Shown one piece after another: positions 7,365-13,441 of a stretch of DNA of 13,441 bases. The DNA comes from Pseudomonadota bacterium (GTDB lineage: Bacteria > Myxococcota > Bradymonadia > UBA4248), in NCBI GenBank assembly GCA_017613855.1, contig JAGACY010000021.1:1-13441 (forward strand). Reading direction: 5' to 3'. The translations under genes and the position numbers were made by a program. The notes below the pieces were generated by a model. It searched no databases and was not told the DNA's origin. It saw nothing but the letters and a program-made list of their open reading frames with translations. Each line of letters starts with the position of its first letter. Within the stretch, counting starts at the first letter, position 1.

Positions 7365-7442
7365 GCTGAATCCCTACGCCGGCATTATCCGTACAGGTTC
7401 AACGGGTCAATCTCAGGCATCTTTCGATACCGCCCCGTCAGC
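7365..7442 (-). promoter_or_regulatory. TPP riboswitch (THI element)
   Basis: The minus strand shows the core of the thiamine pyrophosphate aptamer in order: P1 5' arm GCTGA (7438-7442), GGGGC, GCCTGAGA, GACCCGTTGAACCTG, GGATAATGCCGGCGTAGGGA, and P1 3' arm TCAGC (7365-7369), which closes perfectly with the 5' arm. The CUGAGA, ACCCGUUGAACCUG and GCGUAGGGA blocks are the family's diagnostic conserved segments. It starts only 10 bases after the aminotransferase stop and precedes the beta-barrel gene in the same direction. By family precedent, TPP binding should repress that gene. Confidence 0.95.
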
Positions 7443-7449
7443 GCGCGCC

Positions 7450-7477
7450 TATTTAGCACTTTTTGAGTGAAAGTAAA
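7450..7477 (-). promoter_or_regulatory. Candidate promoter for the riboswitch transcript
   Basis: On the minus strand, TTTACT (7472-7477), a 16-base spacer and TAAATA (7450-7455) preceded by an extended -10 TG. The -10 overlaps the aminotransferase stop codon, and start would fall near 7443, the very edge of the riboswitch. The hexamers are imperfect; co-transcription from upstream is the alternative. Confidence 0.35.
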
Positions 7478-8898
7478 GAGGTTCGGATGGTTTCATCCAA
7501 TGCCCCAATAAAAGCTTCCAAACAAGCCTGCGGAATGATGAGCGGAGGTGCTATCGAAATAATATGCCCCCATGGACCGCTGGGAAGCAGAATAAAACCG
7601 CGGTTGCGCATTTCATCGACAATTCTCAGGGCAAGATCGGTCAGTGGGGTCAGATCGGGAGTGGCCATTTCGAGAGCCAGCATGAGCCCGGCACCGCGTG
7701 CATCTGCAATAATATCGGGGTATTTCTTTTGCAATTTCTTGAATTCTGCCAAAATCCATGCACCTTTCTCGGCTGCTTTTTGGGGCAGGTTATCGCGCTG
7801 CAAGATTTCGAGTGCTTTCAAACCAACGGCGCAGCCCATGGGATTGCCTAAAAATGTACTTGTGTGAATGGCTTCTGTCGTATTCAGCGGCCATTTGGCA
7901 AGTACTTCGGGGGAAGCGATGGCTGCCGAAATGGGAAAACATCCTGTCATGGCCTTGCCGAGGCACATGATATCCGGAACGACATTTTCCCGGTTGCAGG
8001 CAAACAATTCCCCGGTTCTGCCAAAGCCGGTATAGATTTCATCGAGAATGAGCAATACTCCATTGCGGGTGCACAGTTCACGCAATTCTTTCAGCCATCC
8101 CTTTGGAGGAACAATATCACCCCCGCGTCCCTGGATGGGCTCTGCGATGATGGCTGCTACATCGTCGGCACCGCCGGATGGCAATTTTAGAATGCGTTCA
8201 ATGTTTTTGAGACAGGCAAACTCGCAGTCTTCTGGCTTACGTCCAAAAGCACATCGCAGGCAGTTGGCATAGGGCACATGGGTCGTTTGCTGGCAAATGC
8301 GCGAGGCAAAGGGCTTTTTAAACTCATTCTGATGACCTGTGACCGAAAGTGCACCATAACTCAACCCATGGTAACTTGACTCGAAAGCAATAAAACGGCT
8401 TTTCCCCGTGGCCATTTGCGCCATTTTCATGGCTGTTTCGACGGCCTCCGCACCCGACTGGCTAAGCAAAGCACCCGAAAGATTGCCTGGGGCAATGGAC
8501 GCCAAAGCCTTGAGAAAACTCACTTTGACATCTGTCGGGTAGACATCGACCATGCCATGCATGAGTTTGTGCGCCTGCAGGTCGAGCGCTTCGATCAACT
8601 CCGGGTTGGAATGTCCATAAGCTGCTACGGCAAAGCATGCGCCCATATCGATATACGGAAGCCCATCGGCATCCCATAAAAAAGCACCTTTCCCCTTCGA
8701 CAGCATGATGGGATCGCGTTCAATGCCTTTTTCGTACTCAAAACGCGCTCTCCGGGCAGTTAATCCTGCACATTCGACATGAGCCAGATCATCGGTGAGC
8801 GGTGTAGAGACAGTATCATGACCATACCCGCTGGCAATATATTCATTTCGGCGCAATCGAATTTCTTCGATCAGATTCTGTACTTCGCGTTCCTTCAT
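7453..8898 (-). CDS. Class III PLP-dependent aminotransferase
   Basis: A 481-residue fold-type I, class III (omega) aminotransferase. Seen: SGAEAVETA (149-157) for phosphate binding, SSYHG (174-178) stacking on PLP, E253 (AEP), LDEIYTGFGRTG with D286 contacting the pyridine nitrogen, LGKAMTGCFP with K315 as the Schiff-base lysine, and HTSTFLGNP (345-353). A cysteine cluster C213-x2-C216-x8-C225-x3-C229 is of a kind found in some 4-aminobutyrate/ornithine-type members. Substrate cannot be fixed from sequence; GABA, ornithine, acetylornithine or beta-alanine are possible. ATG 8898 has no good Shine-Dalgarno, and no better start lies nearby. It sits downstream of panC in the same direction and ends 10 bases before the TPP riboswitch. 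Confidence 0.9.
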   Translation of the reverse strand: MKEREVQNLIEEIRLRRNEYIASGYGHDTVSTPLTDDLAHVECAGLTARRARFEYEKGIERDPIMLSKGKGAFLWDADGLPYIDMGACFAVAAYGHSNPELIEALDLQAHKLMHGMVDVYPTDVKVSFLKALASIAPGNLSGALLSQSGAEAVETAMKMAQMATGKSRFIAFESSYHGLSYGALSVTGHQNEFKKPFASRICQQTTHVPYANCLRCAFGRKPEDCEFACLKNIERILKLPSGGADDVAAIIAEPIQGRGGDIVPPKGWLKELRELCTRNGVLLILDEIYTGFGRTGELFACNRENVVPDIMCLGKAMTGCFPISAAIASPEVLAKWPLNTTEAIHTSTFLGNPMGCAVGLKALEILQRDNLPQKAAEKGAWILAEFKKLQKKYPDIIADARGAGLMLALEMATPDLTPLTDLALRIVDEMRNRGFILLPSGPWGHIISIAPPLIIPQACLEAFIGALDETIRTSLLSLKKC

Positions 8899-8926
8899 AA
8901 CAATGCATATTGCTCTGGTAATGGGG

Positions 8927-8954
8927 ATTGTTAATTATTAATTATTAATTATTA
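8927..8954 (+). repeat. Heptamer tract B
   Basis: ATTGTTA then ATTATTA three times: four heptamers of form ATnnnnA filling half of the 56-base gap between two minus-strand genes and abutting the TGA stop (8955-8957) of the upstream one. It lacks the ATTGATGATGCA tail seen in tracts A and C. Confidence 0.6.
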
Positions 8955-10037
8955 TCATCCCAGATAATGGAAAATATAAACCCCCTGGTGATTCTCCGCT
9001 GACTGCCGAATGACAGATACAAATTTCCCGAAGGCATTGAGCCCTTTGAAATCGATTCTTGAAGACCGGTGCAGATTCTTGGTTAATGGAATGCCACAGA
9101 GAATATCATAAAAGGCTGTTTGATATGTCTTATCGAAACGTATTTTTTGTTCCAGCTGGATACGAAAATCATTCGGAAGTCGTTCCTCTCCCGGGAACGC
9201 CTCCAGGACTTCGTCGTATACTTTTCGATGCTGGGCATAGAGCAAATCCAGGAACAGACATTCATGAAGCGCATTTTGTGCATCCTGGTAAAAAAGCTGT
9301 GTTTGTTCTGCACTGGCAAGTGCAAATTCATATTTGACAGCAATTTGACTATCGGGAATGACGTTCTGAATGCTAAATACGGCACCGGGATCAAATCCAA
9401 GCCATGGAAAACTCATGCCGTATGCAAAGTCGTACAAATCCGGAGAAATCCTATTATTGCGATCTGAATTGACTTCTGCATCGAGCCGGCCATTCAAAAT
9501 AGCATTGATTCCACGGAGAAAGTCTTCCTGTTTTAGAGTGCAGACATCGGGGACCGGAACGTGTACATCGGGCAAGAGCAATTCAAAAATGGCAGCAGAA
9601 TCGCGAACGAGCATCATCATCGCCTGACTGCGCCAATAGTCGCATAATCCACCAAGCTCTACGGATTCCCTCGTTCTGCGGGTGATGCCATCAACACTCT
9701 CAAAATAATACAGGTATCGTTGGCAGATATCATCCAGTTTGCGATAGCCTTCATAAGCATCGCGCATGACAATGGCTGTCACGATGCTTTCTATGACTTG
9801 ACGAAGCGTCTCTTCTTCACGCCGTATGCTAAAGCTGATCATGGCAGGCTTGAGCAGGCGATCGAACAATTCCGTATCAATACCGCCTATCTGTGTTTTG
9901 AGATCCAGTTGAGCCGGCTTCATTTCGGTTTCAACGGATTCTGCCGGATCTTCCGGATTCTGACTCTGCACCTTGTCAGGGGCATTTTTGCTTCTTTTGT
10001 CTGAAAAACCCTTATTCTTCTTAGAGTTCTTTGCCAT
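8955..10037 (-). CDS. Hypothetical soluble protein
   Basis: A 360-residue protein that I do not recognise. Start ATG 10037 is preferred, with GGAG 6-7 bases upstream; the frame is open 14 codons further, to 10079, but that stretch is made of heptamer repeat sequence and lacks a Shine-Dalgarno. The first 40 or so residues are charged and low-complexity (Lys/Asn/Asp/Glu/Gln), probably disordered. The rest is mostly helical in appearance with scattered cysteines, and no signal peptide or clear membrane segment, so a cytoplasmic location is likely. It lies between panC and the aminotransferase on the same strand, flanked on both sides by heptamer tracts. Its conservation in this position would be the best clue to function. 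Confidence 0.75.
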   Translation of the reverse strand: MAKNSKKNKGFSDKRSKNAPDKVQSQNPEDPAESVETEMKPAQLDLKTQIGGIDTELFDRLLKPAMISFSIRREEETLRQVIESIVTAIVMRDAYEGYRKLDDICQRYLYYFESVDGITRRTRESVELGGLCDYWRSQAMMMLVRDSAAIFELLLPDVHVPVPDVCTLKQEDFLRGINAILNGRLDAEVNSDRNNRISPDLYDFAYGMSFPWLGFDPGAVFSIQNVIPDSQIAVKYEFALASAEQTQLFYQDAQNALHECLFLDLLYAQHRKVYDEVLEAFPGEERLPNDFRIQLEQKIRFDKTYQTAFYDILCGIPLTKNLHRSSRIDFKGLNAFGKFVSVIRQSAENHQGVYIFHYLG

Positions 10038-10057
10038 AAATGCTCCTGCACTTTTAA

Positions 10058-10097
10058 ATTGGCAATTGGCAATGGGCAATGCGCAATTGATGATGCA
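10058..10097 (+). repeat. Heptamer tract C with shared 12-mer
   Basis: ATTGGCA, ATTGGCA, ATGGGCA, ATGCGCA, then ATTGATGATGCA. Same count, period and tail as tract A, in the opposite orientation. It lies just upstream of the hypothetical protein start. The bases after the tail (ATAACTAAA) also resemble those of tract A (AAAACTTAAA). Confidence 0.75.
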
Positions 10098-10166
10098 TAA
10101 CTAAAGTGTGATTCTAAAACTAAAGATAATCAATCCTTTAGAAAGAACCATGAGAATAACTGAATA

Positions 10167-10184
10167 ATTGCGAATTGCGAATTG
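10167..10184 (+). repeat. Short heptamer tract D
   Basis: ATTGCGA, ATTGCGA, ATTG: two and a half copies next to the panC stop (10187). Tracts C and D bracket the gap between panC and the hypothetical gene. Confidence 0.5.
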
Positions 10185-10186
10185 TT

Positions 10187-11050
10187 TCAGTCCATTCTCA
10201 TATTATCAATCAAACGAACACCGCCGACTCTCACAGCCATGAGCATCATGACATGATCGGGAACCTCATGTGTATACAATTCCAATGTATCGGGATGAGC
10301 CAGAGAGATATATTGGATTTCAGCATTCGGTTGTGATGCAATTTCAATTTGCGCTTCAGCAATGAGTTTTTGAGCATCGCGGCATCCCTGCCCAAAGAGA
10401 ACGCGTGCTTTTTTCAGGCCTCGGCTCAGCGAAAGGGCCTGCTTTCTCGCATCCGGTGAAAGACGCACGTTGCGGGAACTCAGTGCCAGACCATCGGATT
10501 CGCGCACGAGGGGCATACCGATTATCTCGGTAGGACATCCCAAATCCTGAACCATTCTGCGCAAAATGGTCAGTTGCTGATAATCTTTTTCTCCAAAGAA
10601 AGCATAATCCGCCTGGCTCAGCCAAAGCAGTTTGGTGACGACGGTTGTGACACCGCGAAAATGCCCGGGGCGCGAAGCACCGCAAAGAATATTGCCCAAA
10701 TTCAGAACTTCGACCCACGTCGATTCCTGACCGTTGGGGTAGAGTGTTTCAACGGTTGGAATAAAGAGAATATCCGCACCGCAGGAATTGACTTTCTCCA
10801 GATCGGATTGCTCGTCACGTGGATAAGTTGCATAGTCTTCCGAAGGACCAAACTGTGTGGGATTGACAAAATCGCTCACAATGACGACATCTGCTTTTGC
10901 ACGGGCTGCACGAATCAGAGAAAGATGACCTTCATGCAGGTACCCCATGGTCGGTACAAGACCAATCGTTTTACCGTCGTGTTTTACGGATTTGACAAAT
11001 GCTGATAATTCTTTGGCATCACGAATGATGCGGGTTTGAATGGTATTCAT
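10187..11050 (-). CDS. panC: Pantothenate synthetase
   Basis: A 287-residue cytosolic enzyme that joins pantoate and beta-alanine with ATP to make pantothenate (vitamin B5), the last step before CoA synthesis. Length is normal for the family. Seen: PTMGYLHEGHLSL (33-45) with the HIGH-type pair H39/H42, FVNPTQFGPSEDY (61-73), the G153-EKDYQQL loop, ESDGLALSSRN (184-194) that binds ATP, and the terminal GVRLIDN. ATG 11050 has a weak purine-rich leader (GAGAGAAG). It lies 251 bases downstream of panB on the same strand, with a hairpin-bearing spacer between; it may use its own promoter there, since TATTAT occurs at 11114-11119. No frameshift or missing key residue. Confidence 0.97.
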   Translation of the reverse strand: MNTIQTRIIRDAKELSAFVKSVKHDGKTIGLVPTMGYLHEGHLSLIRAARAKADVVIVSDFVNPTQFGPSEDYATYPRDEQSDLEKVNSCGADILFIPTVETLYPNGQESTWVEVLNLGNILCGASRPGHFRGVTTVVTKLLWLSQADYAFFGEKDYQQLTILRRMVQDLGCPTEIIGMPLVRESDGLALSSRNVRLSPDARKQALSLSRGLKKARVLFGQGCRDAQKLIAEAQIEIASQPNAEIQYISLAHPDTLELYTHEVPDHVMMLMAVRVGGVRLIDNMRMD

Positions 11051-11154
11051 AGGCTGATCTTCTCTCTTACGTCATTACACAATGAATGTGAGCATTCTGC
11101 ATATATGTGCAAAATAATACATCAAACGTACGCAAACGTTATGATTACATTCGG

Positions 11155-11174
11155 AATGGGGGAGGGGCCCCATT
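11155..11174. repeat. GC-rich hairpin between panB and panC
   Basis: AATGGGG (11155-11161) pairs with CCCCATT (11168-11174) around a 6-base loop, a 7-pair stem about 105 bases upstream of the panC start. No T-run follows on either strand, so an intrinsic terminator is unlikely. It could be an operator or RNA structure. Confidence 0.45.
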
Positions 11175-11226
11175 TCGCACTGGTTTGTGATAACGTAAAT
11201 GTTCATTAGTTAAAAGATTGTGGTTT

Positions 11227-11271
11227 CCAAAGGGTTCAGCCCTTTGGCGGGGTCCGGGGCAGAGCACCGGA
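11227..11271. repeat. Paired-hairpin intergenic element
   Basis: CCAAAGGG/CCCTTTGG (11227-11247, 5-base loop) followed by TCCGG/CCGGA (11253-11271, 9-base loop). This double hairpin with the linker GCGGGG resembles an intergenic element I recall from several unrelated gut and anaerobic bacteria. That is unverified. It lies just downstream of panB. Confidence 0.55.
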
Positions 11272-11286
11272 AAAACAATAAAACCA

Positions 11287-11307
11287 ATTACAAATTACTC
11301 ATTAATG
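11287..11307 (+). repeat. Degenerate heptamer tract E
   Basis: ATTACAA, ATTACTC, ATTAATG: a 7-base period next to, and running into, the panB stop codon (11302-11304). Weaker than tracts A-C, but in the same kind of place. Confidence 0.35.
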
Positions 11308-12099
11308 AAAGGATTCCTGGTCACTTGGAAACGATCCATCTTTCACGCATGAAGCATAATCTTTGAGTGCGTTGGTGATGACATCCGCCAGCGAGGCATA
11401 GTGGCGGACAAATTTCGATTTCTTGGCGTAGGACATGCCAAGGAGGTCCTGGATGACCAGTACCTGACCTGCCACATCCGGGCCTGCACCAATGCCAATG
11501 ACGGGAATGCGCAGTGCATCCTGAATGCGTTTGGCCAAGCTTCTTGGGACACATTCGAGGACGATCGAGAATGCACCGGCTGCCTGCAGTGCAAGTGCAT
11601 CATTGTACATGGTTTCGGCAGCTTCTTCCCCTTTGCCCTGGACATGATATCCCGAAAGCACATTGACTGACTGCGGCGTCAATCCAAGATGTCCCATGAC
11701 CGGAACCCCTGCATCGACCAATCGTTTGACCAGGTTGACGACGCGTGCGCCACCTTCAATTTTGACGGCATGGCCGCCAGATTCCTTCAGAATTCGAATG
11801 CCATTGCGGACACCGTCATCATCACAGACCTGGTAGCTCCCAAACGGCATATCGACGACGACGAGCGGGGATGAACAGCCGCGAAGTACGCACTGTGCAT
11901 GATAAATCATATTATCGACCGTAACTCCCAGCGTACTGCCGCGTCCCTGCATGACATTGCCGAGACTGTCACCAATCAGAATCATATCGATGCCGGCGGC
12001 TTCGACCAATTGCGCAAAAGTCGCGTCGTAAGTCGTCACCATCGTCAGCTTTTCACCAGCTTCTTTCTTCTTCTGCAATTCTGCTATCGTTATGGCCAT
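11302..12099 (-). CDS. panB: 3-methyl-2-oxobutanoate hydroxymethyltransferase
   Basis: A 265-residue cytosolic enzyme that transfers a hydroxymethyl group from methylene-tetrahydrofolate to 2-ketoisovalerate, giving ketopantoate, the first committed step to pantothenate. Seen: TTYDATFA, GDSLGNV (43-49) with the Mg-binding Asp44, VVDMPFGSY (81-89) with D83, VKIEGG (112-117), GHLGLTPQ (136-143), the catalytic E182 (VLE), GIGAG (202-206) and GQVLVIQDLLG. Length is normal. ATG 12099 is preceded by AAGGAG inside the last codons of ribA, so translation is coupled to ribA. PanE (ketopantoate reductase) and PanD are not in the window. Confidence 0.97.
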   Translation of the reverse strand: MAITIAELQKKKEAGEKLTMVTTYDATFAQLVEAAGIDMILIGDSLGNVMQGRGSTLGVTVDNMIYHAQCVLRGCSSPLVVVDMPFGSYQVCDDDGVRNGIRILKESGGHAVKIEGGARVVNLVKRLVDAGVPVMGHLGLTPQSVNVLSGYHVQGKGEEAAETMYNDALALQAAGAFSIVLECVPRSLAKRIQDALRIPVIGIGAGPDVAGQVLVIQDLLGMSYAKKSKFVRHYASLADVITNALKDYASCVKDGSFPSDQESFH

Positions 12100-12102
12100 G
12101 CT

Positions 12103-12723
12103 CTAATTCTCCTTAAAATTCAAGAGATGCCCGCTTTTTTCCTGCTTGGTTTTTAAGTAACGCGTATTGTAGCGGTTTGGCTCGATAATAATTGGCTCGC
12201 GTTCGGCCACATCGATTCCGCATGATTTTAATCCCTCAATTTTCCGGGGATTGTTCGTAAACAAGTTGATCGACTGCACGCCAAGTGCGCGCAGCATGGC
12301 GGCTGCGACATCATACGAACGCAGATCATCGTCAAAACCCAGATGAACATTGGCATCGACGGTGTCCAGACCTTCTTCCTGAAGATGATAGGCCGCAACT
12401 TTATTCGCAATCCCAATGCCGCGCCCTTCCTGGCGCATATATAAAATGATGGCTTCGGGAAGCTGCGAAAAATGGCGCTGCGCTTCTTCGAGCTGTTGTC
12501 GGCAGTCACACCTCAGCGAATGAAAGACGTCGCCCGTCAAACACTCCGAATGCACGCGCGTCGGAACGCACTTTTTTCCGGCAACGTCTCCACGGATCAA
12601 GGCAACATCGTCGAGTTGTCTGTCGCCATGACGAAATGCGACAATACAAAAATTTCCAAATTGCGTCGGTAATTCCGCTCTCGCAAAAATCTCAAGAGCG
12701 TCACAGGGCGCTTCGGTTTCCAT
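12103..12723 (-). CDS. ribA: GTP cyclohydrolase II
   Basis: A 206-residue stand-alone GTP cyclohydrolase II, opening the GTP imidazole ring in the first step of riboflavin synthesis. Seen: RVHSECLTGD with zinc ligands C61, C72 and C74 (LRCDC), RQEGRGIGIANK with the catalytic region, VDANVHLGF, LFTNNPRKIEGL, and the terminal YLKTKQEKSGHLL. Length matches the single-domain bacterial form, without the RibB half found in bifunctional proteins. ATG 12723 has AAGGA 7 bases upstream. The stop lies 3 bases before panB, so ribA and panB form a tight unit. No FMN riboswitch was recognised upstream, although two hairpins lie there. Confidence 0.96.
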   Translation of the reverse strand: METEAPCDALEIFARAELPTQFGNFCIVAFRHGDRQLDDVALIRGDVAGKKCVPTRVHSECLTGDVFHSLRCDCRQQLEEAQRHFSQLPEAIILYMRQEGRGIGIANKVAAYHLQEEGLDTVDANVHLGFDDDLRSYDVAAAMLRALGVQSINLFTNNPRKIEGLKSCGIDVAEREPIIIEPNRYNTRYLKTKQEKSGHLLNFKEN

Positions 12724-13072
12724 GTAATTTCCTTATCTTTCAAGATGCCTGGGCATCTGTAGGTATCCAAAACCACATTGGGAGATTCCTCCCAACTTCG
12801 CAGGCGACGATCTAAACCCTTTACACAATTTCGCAAACCTTTTTTGTGCATTTGTTATGGAAATCGTGCTATCTCGCCAGCTCGATACGCACGATCTGCG
12901 CCCGTCTATGGTCCGGATATCCTCAAAATGTATCGCAAACTATTGATGCTATTGTATTTTTTTTGTCTCTCCATCCGGGCCATACGCCGGGCGTGTACGA
13001 TTTGGATACGCATTTCGAAGTCATGCGCAATGCCGTTGTGAATACCATAACGGTTTGTCGGCCATCGCCTTT
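12724..13072. other. Non-coding gap upstream of ribA
   Basis: This gap of 349 bases holds no supported gene. Two hairpins lie in what would be the ribA leader: AGATGCC/GGCATCT (12743-12758, 2-base loop) and TTGGGAG/CTCCCAA (12778-12795, 4-base loop). Neither matches a riboswitch I know. Open frames on both strands between 12846 and 13060 have no recognisable domain. No firm promoter or terminator was found. Confidence 0.5.
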
Positions 13073-13441
13073 TTACCATTGGATTGCATTATCCTTGATC
13101 ATGGCAGTGTCAAAGAGGGGAATGAAGATGGGATCTTTATTATCTTTTACTTTGACTTTGGTGCAGGTAAAACCATCTGCTTTTGAATTATTGCAATCGT
13201 TTTCACCCCAAATTCGACGTAGTCTGCCTGTTGTGTTGCCTTGTATTGAATTGATGCAGGCTGTTGCATTGTAGTTATAGTCTACCTTAATATCATTGAT
13301 ATACAGAGTGGTTGTAAATGGTCCGTCTGTATTTTTACACTGATTACTTGAAATTAATGCTCCTTCATCCTGTCTCGAAGTATTCCGATTCCTTTGAGAA
13401 TATGAAATGACTGTATTTAATTTTATTTTATCAATCGTTGA
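13073..13441 (-). CDS. C-terminal part of a secreted-looking protein
   Basis: The minus strand is open from the window edge to TAA at 13073-13075, giving 122 residues with no start in the window; the 5' part lies beyond 13441. The fragment is rich in Asn, Thr and Ser with four well-spaced cysteines (SSNQCKN, ATACINS, ENDCNNS, GFTCTKV), and ends FIPLFDTAMI...AIQW. The composition and Cys spacing suggest an exported, disulfide-bonded protein with beta strands (FTTTLYINDIKVDYNY). I do not recognise a family. Support for it being real is the long open frame and the sensible composition compared with the overlapping plus-strand frames. Confidence 0.7.
   Translation of the reverse strand, partial: STIDKIKLNTVISYSQRNRNTSRQDEGALISSNQCKNTDGPFTTTLYINDIKVDYNYNATACINSIQGNTTGRLRRIWGENDCNNSKADGFTCTKVKVKDNKDPIFIPLFDTAMIKDNAIQW

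Noticed and set aside
10038..10079. Longer start for the hypothetical protein
   Set aside because: The extra 14 codons are heptamer repeat sequence without a Shine-Dalgarno, whereas ATG 10037 has GGAG at good spacing.
12743..12795. Two hairpins upstream of ribA as an FMN riboswitch
   Set aside because: The conserved FMN aptamer blocks are absent; only simple stems are present.
12846..13274. Plus-strand open frame of 142 codons
   Set aside because: Its second half is antisense to the better-supported partial gene at 13073-13441, and the first half has no recognisable domain.

Overview
This 13.4 kb window looks like chromosome of a Gram-negative bacterium of moderate GC. It has several lipoprotein signal peptides, an outer-membrane beta-barrel, a Tat-exported Fe-S oxidoreductase and a cysteine-rich repeat lipoprotein. 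The mix of degenerate FKBP-type lipoproteins and C-x6-C-x10-C-x4-C-x4-C repeat proteins reminds me of the former Deltaproteobacteria (Myxococcota/Bradymonadota-like, possibly host-associated). That placement is inference only. No phage, transposase, CRISPR array, rRNA or tRNA was seen.

Layout. Positions 17-1785 (+) hold a two-gene operon: a Tat-signal aldo/keto reductase with two 4Fe-4S motifs, and a MIF-family tautomerase whose start is served by a Shine-Dalgarno overlapping the reductase stop. Everything from 1782 to the right edge is on the minus strand. The tautomerase stop and the first minus-strand stop share bases, so there is no intergenic space at 1782-1785. Positions 1782-4030 hold a triple FKBP-like lipoprotein and, upstream of it, a cysteine-rich lipoprotein whose 3' part is broken by a stop and a frameshift. 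Positions 4031-4517 are non-coding and carry a dense cluster of palindromes. Positions 4518-5891 encode a beta-propeller lipoprotein.

Positions 6039-7442 are the most notable unit: a clear TPP (thiamine) riboswitch sits in the leader of an outer-membrane beta-barrel protein, which suggests a thiamine-regulated outer-membrane uptake channel. Upstream of it are a class III PLP aminotransferase (7453-8898), an unrecognised soluble protein (8955-10037), panC (10187-11050), panB (11302-12099) and ribA (12103-12723). Together 6039-12723 reads as a B-vitamin/cofactor neighbourhood: riboflavin entry step, two pantothenate enzymes, a PLP aminotransferase that could bear on beta-alanine, and a thiamine-controlled membrane protein. 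A partial secreted-looking gene enters from the right edge at 13073.

At a smaller scale, the gaps between these genes share a family of heptamer tracts (ATnnnnA repeated four times). Two of the tracts, at 5991-6030 and 10058-10097, lie in opposite orientation and end in the same 12-mer, ATTGATGATGCA, pointing to a dispersed intergenic repeat.
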